NCBI GenBank assembly: GCA_019695185.1
Contig: JAIBAN010000051.1
Coordinates: 1 to 57,935 of the forward strand
Reading direction: 5' to 3'
DNA length: 57,935 nt
Origin: Blastocatellia bacterium
Lineage (GTDB): Bacteria; Acidobacteriota; Blastocatellia; Chloracidobacteriales; Chloracidobacteriaceae
Shown: in pieces, positions 35,392-43,904 of the stretch
Numbering within the stretch: position 1 is the first letter of the stretch
Layout: each line of letters begins with the position of its first letter
Notes under the pieces: generated by a model
What the model was told of the DNA's origin: nothing
Databases searched by the model: none
The model's input: the letters and a program-made list of their open reading frames with translations, nothing else
Made by a program: the position numbers and the translations under genes

Positions 35392-37737
35392 ATGCCTGTG
35401 TTCAATCCAGCTCAGTTGCGACGTTTTTTGACAATTTGCCTGTGTGCCCTTTTCCTCACAGGCTCCGCCCTTCCGCTTTCACCGCTGTCTCCGGCACCGG
35501 TTCGGGCGCAAACGACAGCCGAAGACCCGCTTGATGTCACCAATTATAAAATTGATGCCGAATTGATTCCGGATTCCAATACACTCCGGGCCACTGCCGT
35601 TGTGACGATGAAGCTTTCACGGCCCGCCCAGTCATTGATTTTTGAGTTGAACGGTTCGCTTGAGCTGACCAAAGTGCTTGGCCCCGAAGGGCAACCACTG
35701 CAATTTGTGCAAGACCGGCTCAAGGATTTGAATGTGCGCATCGCTTTGGGACGGGTGGTTGAATCAGGCAAAGAATTTACCCTCACCTTTGAATACGGCG
35801 GTCAACTGGTTTCGGCCGAAGGCGGGGTGTTGCCGCTCAAACGGCTGGCCTACATCGGGCGGGAAGGAAGCTATCTGATGTATGCCGGACGCTGGTTTCC
35901 TTTTCATGGCTACGCTTCGGACCTGGCAACCTATACCGTCAACCTGGTTACTCCGAACGACCTGAAAGTCGTCGGATTTGGTGAACATACGGAAGCGCCC
36001 TATGTTCCTCCTGCACCACCGCCGACCAAACCTAGCGGCAAATCCGGGCGGGGCGGCCCACTGGTTTCTGAGGTCTGGGTGCATTCGGTCAGTCAGGAAC
36101 CACAGGTCATCGAACGGGCCCCAACCCAGCCGGCCAAAACCAACCCGACGCCTCAACCCAAAAAACCGCCGGTACGGAAACCGGCGTCCAAACCGGCCAA
36201 ACCAGCACCGGAGAAAAATCAGCCTGCCACTGACGCTGCGGCCACAGAGCCAGCCACAATCAAGTCGCCCACCACAGCCTTGGCGAGCGGGAGCGGCCCC
36301 CGAACCATCCACACCTTTCGGTCAGCCATTCCGGTTCTGCCCGGCACAATTGCCGCCAATCGGTATGCGGTGCGCAGTCTCAAACGGAGCGGCTTTGAAG
36401 TCGAACTGTTTGTCAAACCGGGCAATGAAGCTGCCGCCGAACGGTTTGGCGAGGTGATGGCCGAAGCCGGGGAATTTTTCACCAAACAATTTGGAGCTTA
36501 TGCCTTTGGAACCAAATTGCAGGTGGCGGAAATTGACAATGAAAGCCTGGAAACCTACACCACCGCCGGGGTGACATTGCTGGCCGGCAAAATCATTGAA
36601 AGTACCAAAGAACTGCCTCGTGAAACGCTGGTCCGCGAAACCGCCTATCAATGGTGGGGTCAGGCCGTCGGTCTCAAGTCCTTTGATGATGTCTGGCTCT
36701 CGCAGGGTGTCGCCACTTTCAGTTACCTGCTCTTTGAACAAAGCCAGTTAAAACCAGGCGAGTTTATTGCCCTCTGCCGTGACTTTTCCGAGCGGGCCCT
36801 GGCATTTGAATCACAAACCTCGATTGCCCGTGCTCCGGCAGAACTCGATGACCAGTCAGCCGCGTATCGTTCGATTATTTTTTATAAAGGCGCGTTTGTC
36901 CTGCGCATGTTGCAATCACTGACCGGTGAGGAAAAACTGACGACCCTGCTGCGTCAGTTTTACGGTCAATATCGGGGTGGCCGGGCTTCCATCCGTGATT
37001 TCGAACAAATGGCGGCCAAAGTCAAAGGTGAAGATTTGCGGTACTTTTTCGGGCAATGGATTGACTCGACCGGAGTTCCTGAATTTCAGTTCGACTATCA
37101 GATTATCCGCACCAAAGAAGGGACGTTCCGGTTGCGTGGCACTATTGAACAAAACCTGGATAACTTTCGCTTTCCGGTCGAACTGGCCCTGGAATACAAA
37201 GGTGGCGTCGAACGTACCCAGGTTCAGTTTGATGGCAAATCAGCCCAGTTCAATCTCTCGCTGAAAGAGGAGCCAGGGCCATTGGTGGTGGACCCGGATG
37301 CCAAAATTTTGCGCACCTCTGACGACGTGCGCGTGGCGGTGATTGTCCGGCGAGCCATTCAACACATGCAGGCAGAGGAATATGCCGAAGCACAACAACA
37401 ATTTGAGGCTGCCGCCAAACTCAACCGCCGGAGCAGTTGGGTTTTCTACAATCTGGGGTTGCTCTATATGCGGCAACAGAACCTTCAGCGGGCCCTGGAT
37501 GCCTTTGAGGAAACCCTGGACGGCGACCTCCGGCCTTCCTGGCTGGAAGCCTGGGCTTACCTGAAACGCGGAAATGTCTATGATGCCTTGGGACAACGTG
37601 AACGGGCGACCCGTGATTACGCCAAGGCCATCGAAGCTGCTGACAACAGGGGCAACAATTACGAAAACGTCAAGGAAAAGGCCGAACAGTACCAAAGCAC
37701 GCCCTACCGACCGGAACGGGAAGCCAAAAAAGACTGA
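35392..37737 (+). CDS. Degenerate M1-aminopeptidase-like exported protein with C-terminal TPRs
   Basis: A 781-residue exported protein (signal peptide LTICLCALFLTGSALPL; AAGGAG before the ATG). Residues ~45-200 look like the M1 N-terminal beta domain. A Lys/Pro/Ala-rich insert (~205-300) is low-complexity. The M1 catalytic region is recognisable but its zinc site is gone: HELAHQWFG is here R415-E-T-A-Y419-QWWG, and the third ligand Glu of NEGFA is Gln438 (SQGVA). The GAMEN motif is also lost. Two or three TPRs end the protein (~655-760; YAEAQQQFEAAAKLN, FYNLGLLYMRQQNLQRALDAFEE). It is probably a non-catalytic peptide- or protein-binding scaffold in the periplasm. The frame is intact throughout, so this is not simple gene decay. 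Confidence 0.88.
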   Translation: MPVFNPAQLRRFLTICLCALFLTGSALPLSPLSPAPVRAQTTAEDPLDVTNYKIDAELIPDSNTLRATAVVTMKLSRPAQSLIFELNGSLELTKVLGPEGQPLQFVQDRLKDLNVRIALGRVVESGKEFTLTFEYGGQLVSAEGGVLPLKRLAYIGREGSYLMYAGRWFPFHGYASDLATYTVNLVTPNDLKVVGFGEHTEAPYVPPAPPPTKPSGKSGRGGPLVSEVWVHSVSQEPQVIERAPTQPAKTNPTPQPKKPPVRKPASKPAKPAPEKNQPATDAAATEPATIKSPTTALASGSGPRTIHTFRSAIPVLPGTIAANRYAVRSLKRSGFEVELFVKPGNEAAAERFGEVMAEAGEFFTKQFGAYAFGTKLQVAEIDNESLETYTTAGVTLLAGKIIESTKELPRETLVRETAYQWWGQAVGLKSFDDVWLSQGVATFSYLLFEQSQLKPGEFIALCRDFSERALAFESQTSIARAPAELDDQSAAYRSIIFYKGAFVLRMLQSLTGEEKLTTLLRQFYGQYRGGRASIRDFEQMAAKVKGEDLRYFFGQWIDSTGVPEFQFDYQIIRTKEGTFRLRGTIEQNLDNFRFPVELALEYKGGVERTQVQFDGKSAQFNLSLKEEPGPLVVDPDAKILRTSDDVRVAVIVRRAIQHMQAEEYAEAQQQFEAAAKLNRRSSWVFYNLGLLYMRQQNLQRALDAFEETLDGDLRPSWLEAWAYLKRGNVYDALGQRERATRDYAKAIEAADNRGNNYENVKEKAEQYQSTPYRPEREAKKD

Positions 37738-37749
37738 AGCCGGGAAACA

Positions 37750-37797
37750 GCTTTAAGCTTTAAGCTTTAAGTTTTGAGTTTTGAGTTTTGAGTTTTT
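37750..37797. repeat. Single-arm heptamer repeat (GCTTTAA then GAGTTTT)
   Basis: Three GCTTTAA units merge into four GAGTTTT units, 13 bases past the stop of the M1-like gene. No complementary arm is present; a separate terminator hairpin follows directly. Confidence 0.85.
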
Positions 37798-37800
37798 GAA

Positions 37801-37852
37801 AAAAATCCCCAGCCTGTTTTTCAAGCAGTGAAAACACGGGTTGGGGATTTTT
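37801..37852. terminator. Bidirectional rho-independent terminator
   Basis: AAAAATCCCCAGCCTGTTTT pairs with AAAACACGGGTTGGGG plus a trailing ATTTTTG. A-rich and T-rich flanks make it usable in both directions. It lies between two convergent genes, the M1-like protein and the WD40 kinase. Confidence 0.85.
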
Positions 37853-37900
37853 GTTGCCAGCGTGGGTTGGTGGAAGGGTTTCCCTGTCTTGCGGTTCGAT

Positions 37901-40294
37901 TTAGTCAGGCAACCCCCACAGCCGAATGGTGCCGTCATGTCCGCTGGACAGCGCATATCGTGGGTCACCCAAAAACATCACGGTCGAAATTTTATCCTTG
38001 TGGCCAGTGAAACATGCCAATTCTTTCCCGGCTTCAATATCCCACAAGCGGATGGTTTTGTCGTCACTGGCAGAGAGAGCCCGTTTGCCGTCAGGTGAAA
38101 AAGCCACGCTCGTGACATAATTGCCATGACCGACAAAGCGGCGAATTTCATAGCCTTTTTCCGTATTCCACAGCCGAACCGTCGTATCTTTTCCACTCGA
38201 AAGCACCATCTTTCCGTTAGGTGAAAAGACCACCCCTTTGTTACCCATGGAAGCTTCCGCATCGAGCAGGCGGGTTCGCGGCTTTTCAAATTCGATGGTT
38301 CGGTGAAGCGTGCCGCTATCCCCTCCGACCACCCGGCGACCATCAGTTGAAACCGAAACACTGAGGGAATCATAAGATGGAGGTTCTGCCTTGAACCCAT
38401 GGATTTGCACCAATGTCGCCAAATCCCACAGATGCAAATCGCCACTGGAACCGATTGAAACCGCCAAGCGGCTATCAGGTGAAAAAACCAGATTGGCAAC
38501 ACTGTCGGACTGGGTTTTCAGTTGAACCGGCTCCTTTTCGGAATCCACTTCCCACAACCGCAGCCCGGCTACCCGGCTGCCGGAAAGCAGGTGTTTTCCG
38601 TCAGCCGAAAGGGCCAGACTGGAAACCTGCGGATGTCCGGCAAACCGGCGAATTTCCTGCCCGGTTTCAACATCCCATAACCGAATGACATCATCCGCAC
38701 AACTGAAAACCGCTTTGGTACCGTCAGGAGAGAAAGCGGCTTTGCGCAATGGGAACATGCGCCCATTCCCAAAGCGTCTAATTTCCTGTTTGGTTTCGAC
38801 TTCCCACAAAGCAATGGTTTTGTCCTGCCGGGCTGAAATAAACCGCCGTCCGTCCTGTGAAAACGCCACACTGGGGACATAAAAATGCCCGTCAAACCGG
38901 GTGATTTCGCCGACCTTATGGGGCGGCAGGTTCATCGAAACCACAATCGGAGCGGGCTCGACAGGTGGGGCTGGCGCTTCCAAAACCGGTTCACCGGGTG
39001 GTTCCGGCTCTTCCTCCAAAAATTCCAAAGGCGGCAGGTCCAGGTCGGGCATTTGCGGACGAGGCAAGTCGAAATCAGACAAAGGTGTGAGCTGTGCCAC
39101 GGTCGGCGGGATGAAAATCGGGCCTGACAATCTGTTTTCAGTCGGTTTAGGCGCAGCTTTGGCGACTGGCGGGTGGGTTGGAACTGCATCAAACAACACC
39201 ACTTCCCCTGGCAACCCGGCCGGCTGGTGAGTCCCAGCCGGTTCCCCCGGATTTCCGTCCACAATGAGAGGAATTTCTTCCATCGTCACAGGGGTCTGGG
39301 AAGGCTGTGTCACCACTGCATTGAAACCCGAAAGGTCAAGTGCCGAAATCGGGGTGACCGGGGTGATGGGTGTATAGCCGGGCTCATCCAGCGAATCACG
39401 GTCCTCCGGCTGGGGCTGGTTTTTCATGATTCGGGCCAGTTGCTTACCGAATTCAGCAGCCGTTGGACGAAGTTCAGGCGGCTTGGAAACCGCTCGCAAT
39501 ACCAGGGTTTCGACTTCTTCAGGAATTTCTGGAACCAGAGACCGGAGCGGTGGTGGGTCATCATTGACCTGCATCCACATGATGGCAACGCAGTCATTGT
39601 CCTGGGAAAGAAAAGGAGCCCGTCCGCATAACATTTGGTGAAACATGATGCCAAGACTGTAGACATCCGAACGACCGTCGTAAGATTTGTTCCGCACCCG
39701 CTCCGGTGCCATATATTCGGGAGTTCCCATCACCACCCCCGAAGCGGTCAGGGTTTTTCCGCTCACATGTGCTGCATCACCCGAAAGTTTGGCAATTCCA
39801 AAATCAAGCACCTTCACCATCTCACCCCGGCGGGTTTTGTGAAGAAAAATATTGTCCGGCTTGATGTCCCGGTGCACAATGCCGGCGGCATGTGCTTCAG
39901 CCAGCACATCGCACACCGGAATAATGATTTCTGCCGCCCGCGCAAGCGGCAAGCGGAAATTTTCCTGCAGCTCATCAGTCAATAAATGACCGTCCAGCAG
40001 CTCCATCACCAGATAGGCAAAGCCATTGGCGGTGATACCAAAATCAAGCACCGAAACTGCATTTGGATGTTCAATCCGGCAGGTCGAAACTCCTTCGAGC
40101 CGAAATCGTTCCAGCTCTTCTTCCGATGCGTTCCCAACAGTCGCATGGAGGATTTTAATCGCCACTTGCCGCCCCAAACCAATGTGAGTTGCCCGGTACA
40201 CAACCCCAAAACCACCTACACCAATGGCGGATTCAAGCCGGTATTTACCGTCCAGGATGGTCCCGTTGAATGGTTCCGAAACACCAAACGACAT
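37901..40294 (-). CDS. Ser/Thr protein kinase with C-terminal WD40 propeller
   Basis: About 797 residues from the ATG at 40294, chosen for the GAGGTCACC ahead of it and because kinase homologues begin there. Kinase domain ~12-290: glycine loop GVGGFGVVY, ATP Lys 47, HRDIKPDN, LDFGIAKL, MGTPEYMAPE. A Pro/Glu-rich, probably disordered linker (~300-490) follows. Seven WD40 blades fill ~495-797, each with VAFSxDGxR and xxxDKTIRLWD (for example SASDDKTIRLWDIE). No membrane helix is evident, so the protein should be cytoplasmic. The propeller probably docks substrates or senses a partner. The kinase part is close to those at 0-3.3 and 9.2-11 kb (RFRLEGVS, HPNAVSVLDFGI). A repeat element and a phosphodiesterase gene lie upstream on the same strand. 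Confidence 0.93.
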   Translation of the reverse strand: MSFGVSEPFNGTILDGKYRLESAIGVGGFGVVYRATHIGLGRQVAIKILHATVGNASEEELERFRLEGVSTCRIEHPNAVSVLDFGITANGFAYLVMELLDGHLLTDELQENFRLPLARAAEIIIPVCDVLAEAHAAGIVHRDIKPDNIFLHKTRRGEMVKVLDFGIAKLSGDAAHVSGKTLTASGVVMGTPEYMAPERVRNKSYDGRSDVYSLGIMFHQMLCGRAPFLSQDNDCVAIMWMQVNDDPPPLRSLVPEIPEEVETLVLRAVSKPPELRPTAAEFGKQLARIMKNQPQPEDRDSLDEPGYTPITPVTPISALDLSGFNAVVTQPSQTPVTMEEIPLIVDGNPGEPAGTHQPAGLPGEVVLFDAVPTHPPVAKAAPKPTENRLSGPIFIPPTVAQLTPLSDFDLPRPQMPDLDLPPLEFLEEEPEPPGEPVLEAPAPPVEPAPIVVSMNLPPHKVGEITRFDGHFYVPSVAFSQDGRRFISARQDKTIALWEVETKQEIRRFGNGRMFPLRKAAFSPDGTKAVFSCADDVIRLWDVETGQEIRRFAGHPQVSSLALSADGKHLLSGSRVAGLRLWEVDSEKEPVQLKTQSDSVANLVFSPDSRLAVSIGSSGDLHLWDLATLVQIHGFKAEPPSYDSLSVSVSTDGRRVVGGDSGTLHRTIEFEKPRTRLLDAEASMGNKGVVFSPNGKMVLSSGKDTTVRLWNTEKGYEIRRFVGHGNYVTSVAFSPDGKRALSASDDKTIRLWDIEAGKELACFTGHKDKISTVMFLGDPRYALSSGHDGTIRLWGLPD

Positions 40295-40374
40295 GGATGG
40301 TGACCTCTGCAATGATTGGGTAAAGAAGATGAATGTTGCGGATGTGCCCCCATTCTGAATCAAGACGGGCATCC

Positions 40375-40529
40375 TGACAAGGTGGCAAGGTGATAAGATG
40401 ATAAGGGGATAAGGGGATAAGGGGACAAACCTTTACTGATTGGCTTGGTTGCTTGATTGCCTTCAAACCGGTCAAACCATTGAGCCCATCAAATATGAAA
40501 AGGTCACCCTGTCACCCTATCACCCTTTC
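40375..40529. repeat. Paired-arm 8-bp repeat element (GGGGATAA / CACCCTGT)
   Basis: The left arm (40375-40427) has GGTGATAA and GGGGATAA units. The right arm (40500-40529) has CACCCTGT and CACCCTAT units. Pairing is partial, not exact. Read on the minus strand, the G-arm provides the stop codon of the phosphodiesterase (AAAGGGTGATAGGG), so the element overlaps the gene's end. Confidence 0.75.
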
Positions 40530-41254
40530 AGAGCCAAGGCACGGTCAGGATAGTCAGTAATAATGGCATCCACGCCACAGTCAATCATGCGTTGCATATC
40601 CTGGATTTCATTGACAGTCCACACATTCACCAAAAATCCACGCCGATGCGCGGCATTCACCAGTTCAGGCGTAACCACGGTAAATTCCGGATGCAGGGCT
40701 TGGGGGCGGAGGAATGTGCTCACTGGCTTGGGGCGCAGATAAATCGGTGGCCGTGCCTCATACAGCCAGCCAATCGAAATCCGTGGGTCAATCTTCCGTA
40801 ACCGGCGTAATACAAACGGATTGAATGAGGAAACCAGCACCCGGTCAAAAAGCTGACGGGATTGTATCAACCGAGCCACCAGCAACTCTTCGCCATGACT
40901 ACGGATTTGGTCGTTTTTGATTTCGATGTTGAGGTGAACGCCAGGAGGCAGCAACTCCGTGACCTGTTCCAGGGTTGGAGCTTTTTCTCCAGCAAACCGC
41001 TGGTCAAACTTGCTGCCAAAATCAAGTGTTTCAATTTGCGGCCATGTCATCCGGCCAATGAAACCGGAACCATTCGAAAGCCGTGACACCTCATAATCGT
41101 GAGTCACGACCAAAACCCGGTCGGCTGAACACATAACATCCAGTTCAATTCCATCAGCCCCGATTTCAAAGGCTTTGGAAAAAGCTGCCAGGGTATTTTC
41201 AGGTGCAACTGCACGGGCTCCACGATGAGCAAAAATTTGCGGAAAGGAGGACAT
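40520..41254 (-). CDS. Glycerophosphodiester phosphodiesterase
   Basis: A 244-residue TIM-barrel enzyme that releases glycerol-3-phosphate from glycerophosphodiesters. Catalytic landmarks: the first His in IFAHRGARAVAPENTLAAF (~8-26), the metal Glu/Asp pair in GIELDVMCSADRV (~35-48), the second His in VVTHDYEVSR (~50-60), and a C-terminal strand motif VDAIITDYPDRAL. No signal peptide, so it is cytoplasmic, unlike periplasmic GlpQ. Its stop codon is supplied by a repeat arm. Upstream on the coding strand lies a CAAAACTC-type repeat instead of a Shine-Dalgarno sequence. It may share a transcript with the WD40 kinase. Confidence 0.93.
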   Translation of the reverse strand: MSSFPQIFAHRGARAVAPENTLAAFSKAFEIGADGIELDVMCSADRVLVVTHDYEVSRLSNGSGFIGRMTWPQIETLDFGSKFDQRFAGEKAPTLEQVTELLPPGVHLNIEIKNDQIRSHGEELLVARLIQSRQLFDRVLVSSFNPFVLRRLRKIDPRISIGWLYEARPPIYLRPKPVSTFLRPQALHPEFTVVTPELVNAAHRRGFLVNVWTVNEIQDMQRMIDCGVDAIITDYPDRALALKG

Positions 41255-41260
41255 GAGGAA

Positions 41261-41296
41261 AATTTTGAATTGTGAGTTTTGGGCTTTGAGCTTTTA
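41261..41296. repeat. Single-arm repeat (GAATTTT/GAGTTTT type)
   Basis: Imperfect GAATTTT, GAGTTTT and GAGCTTTT units stand directly upstream of the phosphodiesterase start (on its coding strand, AAAACTC and CAAAATT units). No complementary arm was found. The rest of the gap up to 41547 holds only a terminator. Confidence 0.6.
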
Positions 41297-41396
41297 AAAA
41301 AACCGCCTTTACCAAATGTTCCGGAACATACCTCATCCTGCTTTGCATTTTTTAGTCTTTTTGATCACGAAGCCCAAAATTCGTCACGTTTCAGGT

Positions 41397-41428
41397 AAAA
41401 AAAAGTCCGCCGAACAATTTCAGCGGAC
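41397..41428 (-). terminator. Rho-independent terminator of the sufR-mrp operon
   Basis: On the minus strand, GTCCGCTGAAA and TTCGGCGGAC form a GC-rich stem followed directly by eight Ts. It lies about 120 bases past the stop of the 71-aa gene and is well placed to end the sufR-mrp-small ORF transcript. Confidence 0.88.
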
Positions 41429-41547
41429 CTTGGTGTAAAACGATAATCTTTGGGGAAGCAAGAAAACGGTAAAAAGTTAAAAGAAAACCCGCTTCCTGCC
41501 CAAGGCAGGTCCCCCTTTTCTCAGACCAAAAAAGGGAGGCGGAACCA

Positions 41548-41763
41548 CTAAGCGGCGACGCTGGAGCGTTCGTCGTGAATGTCAATTTCGATCAAGCCTT
41601 CACGATACAGGGCATAGCCACTTGAGGTGCTGGCAATGACCGACGGAATGCCACGGGCTGCAAACCATTTTTGCCACATTTCCAGGTCGCGGTAGGCTTC
41701 GGATTTCTTGCTTTTGACGAATGTGGAAAAACGATTGTCTTCAGTAATCGCAACTTGTACCAT
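41548..41763 (-). CDS. Small conserved-looking protein, last gene of the Fe-S operon
   Basis: A 71-residue protein whose ATG lies 2 bases after the mrp stop. The ribosome-binding site GGAGGG is inside the last mrp codons, so translation is probably coupled. The sequence is mixed alpha/beta with a basic, aromatic middle (MWQKWFAARGIP) and no Cys, signal peptide or membrane helix. I do not recognise a family. Operon position suggests a role linked to Fe-S cluster handling or to Mrp, but nothing in the sequence proves it. Confidence 0.75.
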   Translation of the reverse strand: MVQVAITEDNRFSTFVKSKKSEAYRDLEMWQKWFAARGIPSVIASTSSGYALYREGLIEIDIHDERSSVAA

Positions 41764-41765
41764 GA

Positions 41766-42863
41766 TTACCCTCCGATATTCAGTGTTGGAAGTTTTGGCG
41801 CTTTCATTGCCGCAATACTGACCTGTGCGGCAAGCGCTTCGGCTATGGTGAGAAAAGCTTTGGCTTGGATGCTTTCCGGATCGCTCACGACAATTGGAAC
41901 TCCGGCATCCCCGCCCTCGCGCACATTGATGCTAAGGGGGACTTCACCCAAAAAGGTACTCTTGAAGTCTTCGGCCATCCTGCTGCCACCGCCCCGCCCG
42001 AAGATGTACATCCGGTCCGGCGAGTGGGGGCAAACGAAATAGCTCATGTTTTCAACGATTCCGAAGATCGGAATCTGAAGTTGTGCAAACATGTTAAAAG
42101 CCTTGCGCACATCTGCGAGCGCGACCTCTTGCGGGGTCGTGACCAGAACTGCCCCGGAAACCGGAACCAATTGCGCCAAGCTCAATTGAACGTCTCCCGT
42201 TCCGGGAGGCATATCCACAACCAGATAATCCAGCGTTCCCCACTCGACTTCACGCAGGAATTGCTGAACCACACCGTGCAACATCGGACCACGCATAATG
42301 ATCGGCTTGTCGCCCCGGTTAATCAGCCCGATTGACATGCACCGGATGCCGTGGGCTTCACGGGGAACCAGACGATTCCCTCGAACTTTTGGCTCTTCAG
42401 TCACGCCCAGCATGATTGGTACATTCGGACCGTAAATGTCCGTGTCCAAAATACCGACGGCTGCACCCATTTTTCCCAATGCCACCGCCAGATTGACCGC
42501 CACGGTGGACTTGCCAACCCCGCCTTTGCCGGAACTGACAGCAATGATGTTTTTGATGCCGGGAACCGCTTCCCGTTCAGGAATGCCACGTCCTTTGGGC
42601 ACTTCCGCATCCATTTTGACTTCAACTTTGGTCACACCGGGTAAGGCAGCTACAACTTCTCTTGCATCCGCCTCCAGCTTGCCTTTGACAGGACAGGCCG
42701 GCGTGGTCAGAACGAAACGGAACGAAACCTCCCCACCCTGAATTTTGACATCCCGAATCATGTTCAGACTGACAACATCCTTGTTCAAATCGGGATCTTT
42801 GACGGCCCGCAGGGCGTCGAGGATTTTCTGTTCAGTAATCGTGCTGGCTCCAAAAAAGCTCAC
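41766..42863 (-). CDS. mrp: Mrp/ApbC/NBP35-family iron-sulfur cluster carrier ATPase
   Basis: A 365-residue P-loop ATPase of the Mrp/NBP35 family, which carries [4Fe-4S] clusters to target proteins. A MIP18-type (DUF59) domain comes first (~8-85; ILDALRAVKDPDLNKDVV). The deviant Walker A follows (GKGGVGKST, ~115), then DTDIYGPN and VDMPPGTGDVQLS. The cluster-binding C-x-x-C, normally CPxC, reads C-P-H-S here (YFVCPHSPDR), so the second Cys is missing. Start is a GTG with AAAGG about 10 bases before. It lies 14 bp behind the SufR-like regulator and 2 bp before a 71-aa gene: one operon. Confidence 0.93.
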   Translation of the reverse strand: MSFFGASTITEQKILDALRAVKDPDLNKDVVSLNMIRDVKIQGGEVSFRFVLTTPACPVKGKLEADAREVVAALPGVTKVEVKMDAEVPKGRGIPEREAVPGIKNIIAVSSGKGGVGKSTVAVNLAVALGKMGAAVGILDTDIYGPNVPIMLGVTEEPKVRGNRLVPREAHGIRCMSIGLINRGDKPIIMRGPMLHGVVQQFLREVEWGTLDYLVVDMPPGTGDVQLSLAQLVPVSGAVLVTTPQEVALADVRKAFNMFAQLQIPIFGIVENMSYFVCPHSPDRMYIFGRGGGSRMAEDFKSTFLGEVPLSINVREGGDAGVPIVVSDPESIQAKAFLTIAEALAAQVSIAAMKAPKLPTLNIGG

Positions 42864-42877
42864 GGTTGAAAAACCTT

Positions 42878-43558
42878 TCAGGCGGATTTTGTTTCTGGTT
42901 CTATTCGTTTTTGTAACTCAATCGGTTTCAAAACCCGATAGGCACAAACCTGGTCGCCGCTGGCAATCCGTTGTTCCCGTATGACATCACATCCGAGAAC
43001 CTCGGCATATAAACGTTTTTCCTGCTGGCAAACCTGGTTGAATTCATAGGCGACATTGATGGTCGGACAGTTGCGCTCAATCAACATGTAGGAGCCATCC
43101 GGCATCCGTTGACATTCGGCCAAATACCCCCGTTCAATCAGGAGCACAGCCAGTTTTTCAACCCGTTCGTCAAAACCTAGTCCTTCCAGATGCGGCTTCA
43201 AAGTTGCCACCATCTCATCGGCTCGGGTCGAAAGTACTTTCAAAACCCCGCGCTCCCCAAAGCATTGCTGTGTAATACGAAGCATATCCCGGGCAAAGAC
43301 ATCATAGGTTTTTGGGAAAAGGCTCTCGGCTTTTGCTGTCAACGAGTAGACGTGATGCGGACGCCCGCGTTCCTGCCATTCAGTCCGAAAGGACACCAAC
43401 TCTTCTTTTTCCAACAACTCCAAGTGTCGTCGAATACTGACCTTGGTCAATTTCAGCTCTGCGGCCAAGGCATCAACCGTCATTGCTCCCTGCGCTTTCA
43501 GGAGGTTGACGATTTCACAACGTTTTTCTTTAAGAAGGTTTGATGTCAGTTTCGCCAC
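42878..43558 (-). CDS. sufR: SufR-like Fe-S-sensing transcriptional regulator
   Basis: About 226 residues from a GTG at 43558. The frame extends 12 codons further to a TTG, but those bases form a promoter (TTGACA, TATAGT), so the shorter start is preferred. The N-terminal winged helix-turn-helix is clear (MTVDALAAELKLTKVSIRRHLELLEKEELV, ~25-55). The C-terminal region has four cysteines spaced C-x12-C-x12-C-x14-C, close to the cluster-binding pattern of SufR regulators. It probably binds an Fe-S cluster and represses its own operon, which includes the Fe-S carrier Mrp 14 bp downstream. No suf genes are in the window. Confidence 0.85.
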   Translation of the reverse strand: MAKLTSNLLKEKRCEIVNLLKAQGAMTVDALAAELKLTKVSIRRHLELLEKEELVSFRTEWQERGRPHHVYSLTAKAESLFPKTYDVFARDMLRITQQCFGERGVLKVLSTRADEMVATLKPHLEGLGFDERVEKLAVLLIERGYLAECQRMPDGSYMLIERNCPTINVAYEFNQVCQQEKRLYAEVLGCDVIREQRIASGDQVCAYRVLKPIELQKRIEPETKSA

Positions 43559-43564
43559 GGTCCG

Positions 43565-43594
43565 ACTATACTCACTCGATTTCCTGACTGTCAA
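43565..43594 (-). promoter_or_regulatory. Near-consensus sigma-70-type promoter of the sufR-mrp operon
   Basis: On the minus strand, TTGACA (43594-43589) and TATAGT (43570-43565) are separated by 18 bases. The predicted transcription start, 6-7 bases downstream, coincides with the GTG start codon at 43558, so the mRNA should be leaderless. Confidence 0.75.
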
Positions 43595-43771
43595 TAAAAA
43601 AGATTTTTTAGTAACTAAGAAGATTTTTTGATGATTAAGCTTAAATTGTTGATTTCAAGGACTTTATATTAAATTGTTAAGATTTTTCAGAAGATGTAAC
43701 GAAGTTGTAAAACAGTGTTTTAGAAACAAAAATGTTTTTTAATTAAGTTTCTTAACCAAGACATGAAAAAT
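43595..43771. other. AT-rich upstream region of the sufR promoter
   Basis: About 180 bases, very rich in A and T, with runs such as GATTTTTTAG and TTTTTTAATTAAG and the repeated GTAACTAAGAAG/CTTAACC theme. Likely an UP-element or operator region for the sufR promoter. No gene was seen. A SufR operator may lie here but was not identified. Confidence 0.5.
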
Positions 43772-43803
43772 GGGCAGGTCCACACACTGGAACCTGCCCT
43801 TTA
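43772..43803 (-). terminator. Terminator after ftsZ
   Basis: On the minus strand, GGGCAGGT pairs with ACCTGCCC around a 12-base loop (inner CCA/TGG pair), followed by ATTTTTC. It lies about 100 bases past the ftsZ stop and closes the dcw cluster. The other strand also has a T-rich flank. Confidence 0.82.
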
Positions 43804-43831
43804 TTTTGCAGAGGAGGCGGGTAAGTTTTTT

Positions 43832-43899
43832 GTTTTGAGTTTTGAGTTCCGGGGAAAGCTAAAGGGGTCATCCTCCGGGGAAAACTCAGAACTCAAAAC
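43832..43899. repeat. Paired-arm heptamer repeat element (GAGTTTT) after ftsZ
   Basis: GTTTTGAGTTTTGAGTTCCG at 43832 faces the complementary CCGGGG and AACTCA units ending at 43899, around a ~20-base spacer. It begins 5 bases past the ftsZ stop on the minus strand, ahead of the terminator. Confidence 0.85.
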
Positions 43900-43904
43900 T
43901 TTGG

